DNA from: Lycocorax pyrrhopterus obiensis
Lineage: Eukaryota > Chordata > Aves > Passeriformes > Paradisaeidae
Assembly (NCBI GenBank): GCA_014706295.1
Contig: JACSVZ010000001.1
Coordinates: forward strand, 83,636,237 to 83,700,236
Direction of reading: 5' to 3'
Length of the DNA stretch: 64,000 nt
The notes beneath the pieces were generated by a model. It made no database searches. It had not been told where the DNA came from and saw nothing but the letters and a program-made list of their open reading frames with translations. Made by a program: the position numbers and the translations under genes. Each line of letters starts with the position of its first letter. The stretch's first letter is position 1. Shown here piece by piece: positions 11,660 to 23,300 of the stretch.

Positions 11660-11854
11660 ATGGTGCCGGTGTGCGGCGGGGTCTGCGCCCGCCGCCTGCT
11701 GCGGATGGCGGGGGCCGGCCGGGGGCCGCTCCTGCTCGCCGTCACCCGGGCCCGCAGCTGCCAGGCAGGGAGCGGCACCCCGGCCGGCCCCGGCCGCGCC
11801 CTGGCCGTCAAGAAGCGAGGCTACGACATCACCAGGAACCCGCATCTCAACAAG
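11660..11854 (+). CDS. ME3: Mitochondrial NADP-dependent malic enzyme, first coding exon (partial gene)
   Basis: Malic enzyme 3 oxidatively decarboxylates L-malate to pyruvate and CO2, making NADPH in the mitochondrial matrix. This exon codes 65 residues. Residues 1 to about 45 form a presequence with arginines at 11, 12, 15, 21, 30, 32 and 46 and no acidic residue before D56, as expected for matrix import. Residues 51-65 (KKRGYDITRNPHLNK) match the N-terminal motif of vertebrate malic enzymes. As I recall the paralogues, ME3 has KKRGYDVTRNPHLNK, cytosolic ME1 has RGYLLTRNPHLNK without a presequence, and ME2 differs more, so ME3 fits best. The ATG has A at -3 and G at +4. The exon ends in phase 0 before the conserved GMAFTLEER segment expected in exon 2. 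The full enzyme is about 600 residues, so the catalytic and NADP sites lie outside this window. Confidence 0.9.
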
Positions 11855-11860
11855 GTGGGT
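11855..11860 (+). other. ME3: Splice donor of ME3 coding exon 1
   Basis: AAG|GTGGGT follows codon 65 in phase 0. This is exactly where malic enzyme proteins continue with GMAFTLEER, supporting a real exon boundary. Confidence 0.85.
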
Positions 11861-12257
11861 ACCTTCGGCGGGGCTGTTCCAGGGGCGTGCGCGGCCCGGG
11901 CCACGGGGAGGGCAGTGGGCGTGGGGAAGGGCCTGGATCGCAGGTGTCCCGGTTTGCGGGCGCCGTGGCAGCGTCAGCCGTGACCGTCCCCAGGGAGCGG
12001 CTCCGCTCCCAAAGGGCTGAAATGCCGGGGATGTGTGATGGGTGTTAGCTGCTGGCTCGCTTCTGCATCCTCCTGTGGAGCCGGGCACCTGCCTCCACTC
12101 TGACCGCTGCCCTGCTGCCGCAGTGGCACTGAGAGAGCCTGGGTAGGGCAGAAGTGCCTTTGCCTGGGAACTGAAGCTGTTTGCTTGAAAGCACAAAAAA
12201 TTGGTATGGAGAAAACACGGCTTCTCCTCAAAATCCAATACCAAAACCTGGGTTATT

Positions 12258-12312
12258 CTTATATATAAATAATGTGGGTTATATATATATGTACATGTAT
12301 GTATATACATGT
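12258..12312. repeat. TA/TATG low-complexity repeat
   Basis: Interrupted TATATA and ATGTATGTATA units. This looks like a degenerate microsatellite. Confidence 0.65.
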
Positions 12313-14397
12313 TGTTTTATGCATGTAGCAGTGAAACGGGCCATTTACACCTTCATGTTAAAACAAGCATGTGTGGTTGTTCTTAAGTCTTCCTTTCAGA
12401 GCATATCCGTAGCAGTGTGCGCTCCACTACCAAAGCAGCATCTCTCCAGGCTGAAGATGTATTTGTTCTCAATACTGTGGAAATGTTAACAATACAGTTA
12501 TAATAATAAAAATAAAAATTAATGTTTTTGCTGAAAACTTCCTCCAAAGTCTACAAAGCATGTAAAGTGAGACTCCATAACTTGACACTGCTTTTCTATC
12601 GCTTTCCATCATTTGAAGTGAAAAAAATAATCTGGGTGCCAATTTTGGGATCAAATATGTCAGACTCAAGAATGTTGGGTTCTACTTTCTTGTGTTAATG
12701 TTAATAGAAACAACTACAACTGCAGTAATTACCAAAAACGAGCAGATATTAAACATGGTATTGAAGTTGATTGATTGGGCTGTGACTATTTGTCATATGC
12801 TTGGTGTGCAGTTATCCAGTACATGAGCCTCCTATGTCGTCTTCCAGACTGGAGACCCTTTGGATGACGACTTTTACTTTGTGTAGGATGCTGTACGTTG
12901 GGCTGCAACTTTTGGTACCATTTCAGCATCCACAGAGATGAATCCCAAAGGACCAAGGCATGCAATGACATTGGATATTACTGAACATGCAACAACTTTG
13001 TAGGCAGTCTGGTTTGAATCATTATACAGTGCCTGTCTGTAAGGCTGAAGAGAAGAGGGGCTGCCAACTGTATCATAAATAACACCAATTTGTCAGCATT
13101 AAGAGGTTTTGATGAATGCTTCATGATAGTTACAAAGAGTGACATAGCTAATGTTTCTAGTTTTCTTGCATGTATTGATTTGAACTGAAAAATTAATACT
13201 TTGATCTTTCCTCAGTGTAATGCAATAATAACACACAAACAGTTGAATCTATCACCTATTTTAAATAGGTCTGGCTGACGCAGAAGCAGATTTTGGATGT
13301 CCTCTTTCATAATTTTCAGAACTGAGGCTTTTCTAAAGTGTTTCCCCCCCTCCCAGTGAAATAAACTATTTTTCTTGACGTCTAAATGGAATTTTTGTCC
13401 ATGTGGAGAGAAGGGTAGAAAACTGTTTCTGTTAGAGGAAAAATGTACTGTAGTGTGCCGTGTTTAATTGGCCATGGGAAGTCTCCCAGCTGGTCTCCAG
13501 CCTGGGTGTTTGCTGTTTGTTATGTTCCTCAGTCAGTGCAGACCTTACAGTCACTGATATAATCATCTGCAGAGCATCCAAGTGAAGACAGAGATGGCTA
13601 ACATCTGTGGTAAGAGATAAGGGCTGCCTGCATATGCACCTAGGTAGCCAGTCATTACTAAACACTCAAGGCCTCTTTCCAGACTTTTCTAAACAGGCTC
13701 CGGTTCCTCCGTGGCTCTTAACAGTTCGTTGTAGCCTCTGAAGAATTACCTGTGTTCAGCCGAAATGGTGTGTTTCAGGCAGTTCATGTGTTGTCAGCGT
13801 GGGATTGATGGCCCTTTGGTCTGCTGTGCTGCAGTTGTGTAAGTCAAAATTAGGGATCCCTAATTTAGGTAGGTTTTCAGCTGTTATACTCTCCTCACAT
13901 AGCAATTGCTGTTTACCCCTTTGGTAACTAAATGCGGGCAGGGGGTCATTGATGTCTTTCCGCAGTGGATCTCACTTTAATCTAAATTTTCAACTGATTG
14001 AAAGCAGCTCTGCAGGGAATATTCCTTGCATCTCTCCAAGAACCTCTGAAAAATATTTTCAGAAGTGAGACTTAGGGCAGCAAGTGTTTTGCTACTTTAG
14101 TCAATACACTGGCTGTTTTACAGCTTTTGGATGAAGTTTAAGCTGTCAGTCTAAAGCTGTGAAGTGTGTGGTATTTATTCAATGAAGAACACTGTCCCTT
14201 CAGCAGAATTGCAGACAGATTTACAGTCTGAGGTTATTGATCCAAGTCTTTGCTTGCTTACTAGGTTGAAGGTGCTTTGAAGAAGAAGCAGACTCAAAAT
14301 CCGCTGCTGACAGGTCCCCTGTAATATCCTAAATATTAGTAGAAGTAAAAGCAGGCTGTCCTCTGAGAAGTTCCCCTGGTTTCCAAAGCTGCCTGAG

Positions 14398-14412
14398 AAG
14401 AAGAAGAAGAAA
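14398..14412. repeat. Short GAA trinucleotide repeat
   Basis: About five GAA/AAG units in a purine-rich patch in intron 1. It is too short to be of clear consequence. Confidence 0.65.
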
Positions 14413-14809
14413 AATAGAAAACTAGTTATGGATTTAATAAATTTGTAGTTGTTTCTTTCCTTAGGTCTTTGTTTATTATGTACTACATTTGTTACTACTG
14501 CGCAATTCAAATACTGTTCTTCCTTGTGTTGTGAAGTGTGACAGCCCATGTTTAATCCAAGGGTGGGACTTGGGAAACATCACCAGTCTTCTGAGAGGTA
14601 CTTGCAGTTTTAAAAGGCAATATCAGTTGTTCTTAGTTGACTGAAGAGTCTCAGAAATAATAGGAGGGTGAAGAACTTGTCACATTTTTATGCAGTGCCT
14701 CATGAAGTAGTTCTTTTCCAGACTTTGAATGCTGCAAAATTAGAAAACCTAAAAAAGTTAGGAATGTCAGATAACCACAGAGCACAGGTAAGAGTGTTCT
14801 GTGGTGATC

Positions 14810-14814
14810 CAATG
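14810..14814 (+). repeat. Left target-site duplication of LTR copy 2 (CAATG)
   Basis: CAATG directly before the LTR is repeated directly after it at 15202-15206. It differs from the GTTGGT duplication of copy 1, so the two LTRs come from separate integrations. Confidence 0.75.
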
Positions 14815-15201
14815 TGTTGGGGTGCACTATGTGCTGGAAGAGAGATAGGCCCTGAGGGCCGGAGAGAGAGCCTCTTTCCTGAGCCCAGAGGTGACCCTGG
14901 GAGTGCATCCAGGTCACCGGGGATGGGCTGAGAGAGGATTGTGGGTTTGTGGACAGTGCTGGACCTATGAGATGTGATAATTGTAGTTTATGACCTTATA
15001 GGGTATTGTTTGCCTGTTACCATGACAAGTAATGTCTGTGCACTGCCCCAGGTGATTGGGGGACACTGAGGTGAACATCTTTCCTGTTTATATGATGTGA
15101 TATCCTGTTGGGTGCTGGTATTTAGGGAATATTTACTGCGCAATAAAGACTTGCACTTTTCCGTCTTGTGTGTGGAGCCATGCCCTTGCGTGATTACTGC
15201 A
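14815..15201 (+). mobile_element. Solo LTR of an endogenous retrovirus, copy 2
   Basis: A 387-bp element starting TGTTGGGG and ending ..GATTACTGCA, so it has canonical TG..CA termini. AATAAA lies at 15142-15147. It is the same family and orientation as the LTR at 7760-8147, with about 33 differences and one 1-bp gap counted by hand. Its flanks differ from those of copy 1, and no viral internal region is adjacent. It lies in ME3 intron 1 in the sense direction, so its poly(A) signal could in principle act on ME3 transcripts. Confidence 0.87.
15142..15147 (+). promoter_or_regulatory. LTR polyadenylation signal AATAAA (copy 2)
   Basis: Same position within the LTR as in copy 1. It sits sense to ME3, about 3.3 kb downstream of exon 1. 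Confidence 0.7.
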
Positions 15202-15206
15202 CAATG
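15202..15206 (+). repeat. Right target-site duplication of LTR copy 2 (CAATG)
   Basis: Pairs with CAATG at 14810-14814 and marks the right edge of the LTR. Confidence 0.75.
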
Positions 15207-18200
15207 AAAACTGGACTTGCTGAGAAATAAGTCTGTTCTACTGTGGGGCCTCAGCCTTGTGAAAAGCTAATTCGATGCTCAGACTCTGGGAGGAAAGATG
15301 GGGCTTCCCTTACCCACTACCTTGTTTATCAAAGCTGCCTTGTGTTTGGTGTGGTCAAGGCCATGTTGTGTTCTCTCTGACACTGCTGTCAGTTCTTAAG
15401 ACTTACACAGTTCTGCTCATCCCAGATGTGCCTCTCATGATTCCCAGTTTTTCCAGGGACTCCGTCGTATGCCTTTTCTGTATTTTAACAAACACAGGCT
15501 GAGCTGGACAATTCCCAGTTTGACCACACTCCTTCAGGGACTCAAAAATCTTGTCATGTCCAAAATTGACTGTAACTTTGTTGATGACATCTGACTGGAA
15601 GGTTGATGACACTTCTTGCATTTTTCTGGAAGTCCTAATTCTGAGATAAATCATGCCTGCTTGGAGATCTGCCATGCCAAACAGATGCAGCACTGGAGGT
15701 CACAGTTTGTTTTTGGAGTGGCAAGCTATTTCCCTATTTGAAGGGTTGAGATAATCCTTTAAACTTTCCTGCAAGTGCAGTGCAGGGATCCGGCTTTGTG
15801 GTCTCTGAGTACATCTGGATAATACTCTCTGCTCTTCTGATGTGCATGCATGCTCTCCATTGTTTTTCATGAAATGTCATAATGAATTACCAAACAAACA
15901 AAAAAACCCTCAACAAAACAAAATTACTAGTCTGGATCTGTAATAATGAAACCTTAAAGAATTGCTGTAGGTTTCTGCAGCATTTTTGGAATGTACTGCT
16001 GTATAAATTGATTAAAATGCAGAAAGGTTGTTTGTCCTTCAGCTTTGGAGGGATTGCAATTGAGCTAACTGAGGGTTCTTTGAACAGTGTCAGTAATTTG
16101 CCACTGCAGCTGAGAAACAAACTGTATGATCTTGCACACGGCTGCACTTGGCAGCTGTGGTGAAACAGGGCTAAAATTAGGTGGATTTGTAAAATGATTG
16201 GATTTAAACAAAATTAGTAATCAGCACAAGAGCAGTGTGTCTGAAATGGCAGTTGGCAAGATCAAATCGAGGCAGGATTCTGTTTTCAAAGTAGTGAATC
16301 TCTCTAAATCCACAAGGTTGTGGATTTACAGCTGGGGTTTTTCTTGCAGCTGGAGTTTTCAGTTGGCTAGCTTTAGGTCTGGATAGGCACATAACGACTG
16401 GGTGATGCACAGGGCTTTAAGTGTGTGCCTTCCAGCATTTGTTAACTTGCCATCTGTTCATGTTTTGCAAAGGAGGAGTATGAAGTGGGCAGAGATTAGA
16501 GGTTCCCCTCATATTTTTTCAGGAGCCCATAACTATTTGAGCAAGTTTTAGGGGACAAATTTTAGACTGGACAAGTTAATTTAGGAAAAAGAAATCCACT
16601 GGGTGTTACTAACTGCTCTAAAGAAACACCTGGCTTAGAAAGTCCCCACACTGACAATGATGAAAGGATAGGAGAGTGCAGTGGAAGAGTATCCTATTAA
16701 CCTGTATTATTTACTCTTCTAAAGGCTTGTGGCTGCTGCTGGAGACAGGATGCTCATGTACATGAACTGACCTCATGGTATTATTGTGTTTCTAGGGATA
16801 TTAAACAAGACACTTTCATGGCCAAGCCCTGCCGTTTTAGGCCCAAGTAAGACTATAGCTGAGAGAAGGCTTTTTGTCAAATCAGGTTCTAAATGCTCTA
16901 GAGTTGAAATGTGAGTGAGCTGGAGCACTGTGCATTGGGATGAACCGTCAATGGTGCCCAGAGCAGAGAGGCTCTTTTCATGTTTGTACTTCATTAGTCA
17001 AGCCAAGCTGTATGTATCTCCCATGACTTCAATGGAAACAAACTCCAAGGAGATGAGCTTTGGCCAAATATTTTGGCAAATGTGTTGGTGTTCTGGAAAT
17101 GTGATTGCTCAGTTAGATTTGTTTTGGCCATCATCCTGGCATGTGAACTTTCATTTTTGTTTGCTTGGTGTTAGTGTCAATCGTATATTTTTCTGAGTCC
17201 AAACTGTCTTTTGGCAAGGACATTTCCTAATGTTTTGATGCCAAAGAACTTGTTGTTATGATGTGGTCAGCAGACTGAGCCCAAACTAAATCTGTTGGTG
17301 CTTCTGGTATTAGCAGCAGCCTGCCAAAGTCCCTTTACTCCCCCAGCCTGGATTCCAGTTCCTCTCCCTTGTCATAGCCAAACCAGGAGGCCATCTGCCT
17401 TCCTGTCTGTCTGCATAACCTCTTGCCAACACTGTCACTCTCCCCCTTGGGATACTACTAATGCTTTGGGAGTAGAGCTCCCATGGAAAAGCTTGGAAGT
17501 GCATAGGATGTCTGTTGCTGTGAGGGTGAGATGCAGAGTCGGCCTCTGTGCTGTACTACCCAGCAATATGTTGGTTCTTGTTTTCCCTTTCACCCTTATA
17601 AATGTGATTGAGAGGTCTTGGAAGCATTGGTTGGGCAGCTTTTATAAGTGCTGGGTTTATGCTTGCACTCATACATATAAGATTTGAATAAAAATAAATT
17701 GGTTTTGGAACAAAATGGTTCTTTCTGTTTTCTGAAAATGTTGTAAAAATACGTTTAGAATTGCATTTAAGTTGAGGAAATTCATCAGTTTGGCAGCTCT
17801 TATGTTGCTTTCTTTTTATCACGCCGTTTCTTTTGGAGAAGCCTTAATCCTTACATCAGGCATGCTTTGGCAGGTCAGAGCCAAGAATGAATGTAGCTCT
17901 GGTTTCATAGGATGGACTAAGCTTTTCTGGCACTTGAATAAAATTTGCACTTAAGTAACAAACTCTTTGGTGAAGAGTATGAAAATAGATATTGTTGCAG
18001 TTAGAATGGATTTAGTGCTGAATATTACAGCTTGTTCACGTTTCTATTCCTTGCATCTAGTAAAATGTGGGGTAAACTACTAGTTGATTACTTTGGAGCC
18101 ACTGTAGATGTTGGCAGGAAGACTGAGCATGCTGTCTGTGGGTTAAACAGTCTGTACTCCACTGACCTTGGGAGACTCCAAGCCTTGCCCCACGTAAGTA

Positions 18201-19111
18201 GCATGACGTGTGATGTCACTGATGTTAGAGACTGTGCACTGCTCTGAGTTGGGATGAGTCATTGGTGCTCCTCAGAATTAGTGGTGATTCAGCTGGAGGT
18301 GCTGCAAGGCAGTGCTGATCCCCAAGATGAAGGGAAGAGCTATAGTCTGTGGCTCGATTTTGGTTTCAGATGGATTGGACATGCAGTAAGGTACCTGCTA
18401 GAGATGGGTCTGGCAGCTTTGTAGTGCTGTGTGGCAGATTGTGACCCCTGAGTTTTTGGTTTTGGTGTGTTAGATCTGGCATTTGCTAAACAAAACTGGA
18501 CCTAGAGCTAATTCCATTTGACTTGATTTTGGATTAAGAGAATGTAAATTGAGTTTCTCTTTAGCTTCTGCAGCAGCCACCTCCAGAAGAACACACTTGG
18601 TCAGCTGTTATTGACCTTCATTCAGAGCTGAGAAAGGAAAGGTTGTTCTTTAATGAATAACTGTGCTCTCTTGATACCCCTTGCTGAAGGTGGAGTAGTT
18701 ACAACTTTTTGTAGTATTTAGGCTCCTCCAGGGCTTTGGGATAGTTTACTTTCTCTGACTTGCTCTAAATGATGCTGATCTACCTTCCTGCCCCACCTCA
18801 CGTGCCTGGCTGATGGGAGATACTGTGCAAACATACCTTTTGACAGCTCTCCTGTACTTTATGTGTTTTCCTCATTCTTCACTTCAAAGACACCTCTGCC
18901 ACCACGTGCCCCCATGCAGGCAGCAGTCTGGCATTTCTAGCACTGAGCCCCTTGCAGAGTTTGGGCCTGGAGTTTGGTAGGAGAGCTGCCAATGCACATG
19001 CCTGCTGTAGCTGAAAGCTGGATGCTGCCCTGCACAGGAGAAGCCTTGCCTGTACCTCTCTCTGATTAAATGACATGCAGTTCTATAGATAGTCTGATTT
19101 TGTTGTTGTTG

Positions 19112-19126
19112 TTTTTTTTTTTTTTT
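19112..19126. repeat. Poly(T) tract
   Basis: Fifteen T residues after a short TTG repeat. Ordinary low-complexity intronic sequence. Confidence 0.75.
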
Positions 19127-20289
19127 AAAGTTTGTTTGTTGGTTTGGGTTTTGCTTTGTCTCTTTCTTTTCCTCTGTTACTTATTTTTCTGTCTTTTTCC
19201 CATTGAAATACAGACCTGCTAGCAAACCTTGAACAGCCTACTGTAGCGCTCACCCAAATAAATTCTTTTGGGACAGACAGCTTTAGAGCTGTTGTGAGCA
19301 GGTCAGACAGGCCTTGGTGTTTGGGGGAGAATAAACACTGCTGAAATTCCCTCTCTTTCAATAGAAGGCGTAGCAGAACAGCAAACTTGACTACTTTCAG
19401 TTTATAGTGTGCTGCAGTAGAGATGATGAACATGTTTTTAATTTTTTAACCTCCTCTTTGAGGCCCAGGGGTGACACTTGCTATCTATCTCCCCAGACAA
19501 TGTGACATTTTGATAAATGACTTCTGTATTGTCAGCCTAATACAATATCGTTCTTCTAAAAATGTTTTAAATGGCAAAGCTTTTTATAGTTCTGCAGCTG
19601 CCAAACGCAGAACTAAGACAGGAATTGAGCAGTGTATGTTTCTGACAAAGAAAATAAGGCCGATGCAAAAGTTCTCTGCACATCAACATTTTCTACTTTG
19701 CAGCTCTCGGTTGCACATGTAACTCTTTTCAACATGTGGAACCACAGAACTGAAACAAATTTTCAGAAAATGCCTCTATTGTATATATATAAAAAAGATT
19801 AGCTGCACACCTTAGAGAATTCTATTCTGTATGTCTATCTTGAAAAGTGGTACATCTGTTTTTTGGTAGGTCCATATGGATTAGCTGTGTTCAGCCTCAT
19901 AAAACATGTAGTTAAGACTTCATTGTGTTTCTAAAGATTGGAAGAAATTGGTTATTTCAAAAACAACAGTGCTATGTTCTCCTGGGCAAGAGGTCTTGAA
20001 CTTTTTCTCTTTGGCTGGGCTAATGGATTTGTCACTTTGCCTAGTGTTAAATTCATTATGGAAACTACTAAGTTCTGTTTAATCTTCATTTGAATGGTTT
20101 GATGTTAAACCTGCAGGTGGTTTTAGCTGTGCTTATTTGCAAATGAGAGAATGAATTAAACTGCCAAATCCTGTCATTTTTAAAAGTGCTCATATTATTA
20201 AGGGTTTCTGTTGTCTAAGATGGTCTAAGTGTGTAAGCAGGGCAGAGGCTGGAGCAAGAAATAATCTGTTTTATTGTGCCAAAAGATTT

Positions 20290-20319
20290 GGGGGGGTGGA
20301 GGTTAGGGGGGAGAAGGGG
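20290..20319 (+). repeat. G-rich tract with possible quadruplex
   Basis: G runs of 7, 6 and 4 bases lie within 30 bp on the + strand. The intron RNA could fold into a G-quadruplex if the longest run is split. The first run also pairs perfectly, over 9 bp, with a C-run at 20443-20451. Confidence 0.4.
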
Positions 20320-23300
20320 AGAAGTCAGTTCAGGGATTTTCATGTTCATAGCCCTTCTTTTAGCAATTCAGTTTTTCTTATCCCCAGCTAGATTAGTTGG
20401 TCCAACAAACAAACAAAGAAAAATCCAACAAAAAATCCCAAACACCCCCCCTGCCCCAAGCCAAAAACGTCTCCCTTTTAGCCATTTCCTACCTCATGGG
20501 GAATTAGATGTCTTCATGTTGTCATTTGTGTCTGTAGCTAATTTCTGTGGTAAAACAACTGCCTCTGTAAATTAGGTTCCTCGATCACAATTATTGGAAG
20601 GTCAAGACCCTTCTTTCCCTCAATACCCTACAAAGGTTTCTAGATCTAGCCATAAAATGAGAACAGTAACAAAAATTATTTGCTGCAGTGCTCAATCTGA
20701 TACTGGGGAAGAAAAAAATCTAAAAATTATATCTCCTGTTTTTTTGGATTTTATTTTTTTATGACAGAACCTCTTTAAAATTTAGCAAAACAAACTGCTG
20801 CAAGAGAAGGTAATTTTCAGTAGTGCAGTGTGCATAAAGTCTGAATTCCAGCAGACACTACTCTTAGGGAAAAGTGTTGTGCCATGGTTGCAGAAGTGTG
20901 AAAGACACTTGTACTAGAATAGTTTAGCAGTTCGGGTGTTTTCTGGGTGAGACACACACAGTTTGTGGGGGAGGATCCCAAAGTACTTGAAGTGATGAGG
21001 ATATTGGGAAGAAGAATTGAAAACTTCTCTTTTCCCCTAGTGCCTGGCAGATACATTGGCTTGATGTGTGAAAGCCATGAAAAGCAATGATAGGTGTCAC
21101 CATGTGCCTCAGGTAGACGACTCTACAGAAAGCTTTCCAAGTGGAATTTACTGCTGGTCTTAATGTAGAGAGGCTTGTTCTGCAGTTTCTGCTACTTTAT
21201 ACTCGCTAGTGAATTGGCTGCCATTGGTGTCTCACGAGCTTGTCAAGTAAATTACACAGAAATAGTTGTTCAAAGGTTAAGGTAAAATAAAAGAATTTTT
21301 TTTTGTCTCAAGTTGTGAGGATTTTCACTGCACATACCACTGTGACTTGTTGCCCATTGCACACATGCAGCAGATTCCTCTTAGGTTTGGTAACTTGCCC
21401 AGGTTGCGATGTGCAGCAGTATTTATTTGAAGGAGATGTGGAACATGCCTTTCACTCCATGTGCTGATGCCAGCAGCTTTTACTGGCTTATGTCTAGGGG
21501 GAAAAACTGCTTGCAACAGCACAGAGCCCTGCCTGAGCATTGCTCTTTGGTTTCTAAGGGCAATGTAGGCTTAAGTCAGTGGGAGGGTTTCTGTTAAGTC
21601 CAGTCAACTTTAGATTGAGCCTTTTTCTGAATTTAGGAATAAGCAGCTGCATCATTCAAGATACAAGGTCATTTTTATGACAAAATGTTAAGGTTAAAGG
21701 TAGTGTAGTGTGAAATTTCATCATCTTGCTCTCTTAATAAATGGTAATTAAAATGAAAGCATATGTGAAAAATTGTGCTAACTGATTGTTTAAGCCAAGG
21801 TCTCAAAGCAAAAATGGAATTTACCAATAATATCAATTCCTACTGATAGAGAATCCCCTGAAGGCTCCAGCTCCTCCCATAGTTGTGTGTCCCAAAAAGC
21901 AAAAGTGCTTGTTAGTACTCTCTGTTTTAGTGTTGTGTGCCTAAACTTATTCATCTTCCATAAGAGCCTTGGAGTGACCCACTCAGTGATGCCTTTCCGA
22001 AGCCAGAAGTTGTCCTCTGGCGTTTAGGCAAGAAGAGCTGTACTTCTTCACCAGAGCTGCTGAAGGAAAAACGAGGGCACTAAGTGAGATGCCTTGAAGA
22101 GCTTGAAGCTGCCCTGCAGAGTTCTTGTAGCTTAATAAAGTTTACAAAAGTGCCTTTGAACTGTGACCTTCTAAATGTCCACTGGTCAAGGGTAATGGGG
22201 TGGGTTTATGAAAGCAGAATGAATGCATGACTCATGCTTGCTGAAACTGGGCCACTCTCCCTAGAGGCAAGTAATTGTTTTGTATTTAGCATGTTAACTG
22301 TATTTGGAGTTATAAGATAACAAAGTAATTTCTCATATAAATAGAAAAGAAGTGATGTGAAGGCACTGGAAAGCAGCAGCAAGGCTCTGGCTGCTGCTGT
22401 AAAATGGTTTTGGCATTGGCCCCTTTTAAAAAGCTCATTACATTTTAAAGATAAGCTTTAATGGAATTAGCAGTGAGAGTGCAACCGTAACCAGATCTTG
22501 TTGTTTTGTACAAGTGCCTTTCAGGTTTCTCTGCAAGGTCGAATGTCTACTGACTGGCAGCTGGACTGTTTTCCTTGTAGGAATGTAACTGGCATTTGAT
22601 GGAGTTGCAAAATGAGCTTCCCACTGAAGCCAAATATAAAAGAGTATGAGAGTCCAGCAGTTTCACTTCCTGAAAAGCTGGAAACCCTTGTAGCATTTAT
22701 TAGGATTTCCTGCAGGGAAAGAGGGATATTAATCTTGTTTGACTTACAGAATCATAATATTTGTGCTGCAATTTGTAACACAGAGCAAGAAGTTTTCAAT
22801 TAGTATTTCCTGAGAAATAGCGAATTCAGTAAAGTAGATGCTTTTAACTTTCTGGGTTTTGTTTTTTGTCAGAGAATAACTATAACATCTCACAGGACCT
22901 TAAATGTTGCATAGTGTCAGAGCAGGGTAGAGCAGTGGTGAACTTGGCTACAGATCTGCTAGGACACAGTGAACAGCTGGAACCATTCTTGGGTCTTTCT
23001 CAATGTCTTTGATTGGCATCATCATAATGTAATCTCTGAACTGCAGTATTGTATCAAGTGTGCTTGCAGGAGTCATAAACTTGTTGATAAAAGAGTGACC
23101 TGGCCAGTTCATCACTGGTTTTAATTTTCCTAGTGTTGGAAAATTTTTCTCAAGCTCTGAGCTGATTGCAACGAATCCTGATATGGGGCCCAAACCAAAT
23201 TGGCTTGAAGTTCTGTAAGTCTCTTTTCTTTCACATTTGTAGTAATTTTATACTTTGGAAAGTGCTTTATGTCTCTTGAAAAGAGGCTTCAGCCTTTACT

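Larger units (their letters stand above)
11160..12010 (+). promoter_or_regulatory. ME3: CpG-island promoter of ME3
   Basis: This is the only long GC-rich, CpG-dense block in the window. It starts abruptly from AT-rich flanks and covers the leader, coding exon 1 and the start of intron 1. GC boxes of the Sp1 type (GGGGCGGG) lie at 11394-11401 and 11421-11428, with a weaker one (GGGGCGG) at 11484-11490. I see no TATA box at a suitable distance from the start codon, so dispersed initiation is expected, typical of a housekeeping metabolic gene. The exact transcription start cannot be read from the sequence. Confidence 0.88.
12011..14809. other. Intron 1 start, between CpG island and second LTR
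   Basis: AT-rich intronic sequence with a TA/TATG low-complexity patch near 12258-12312 and a short GAA run near 14398-14412. No coding sequence is recognised on either strand. Confidence 0.5.

Noticed and set aside
11296..12310. Long antisense frames (171 and 249 codons) over the CpG island
   Set aside because: They arise because GC-rich DNA has few stop codons. Their Arg/Pro/Ala-rich translations are mirror images of the leader and of ME3 exon 1.
7760..15201. The two LTRs as the 5' and 3' LTRs of one provirus
   Set aside because: The target-site duplications differ (GTTGGT and CAATG), one copy is nested in CR1, and the DNA between them holds a CR1 fragment and the ME3 promoter and exon instead of viral genes.
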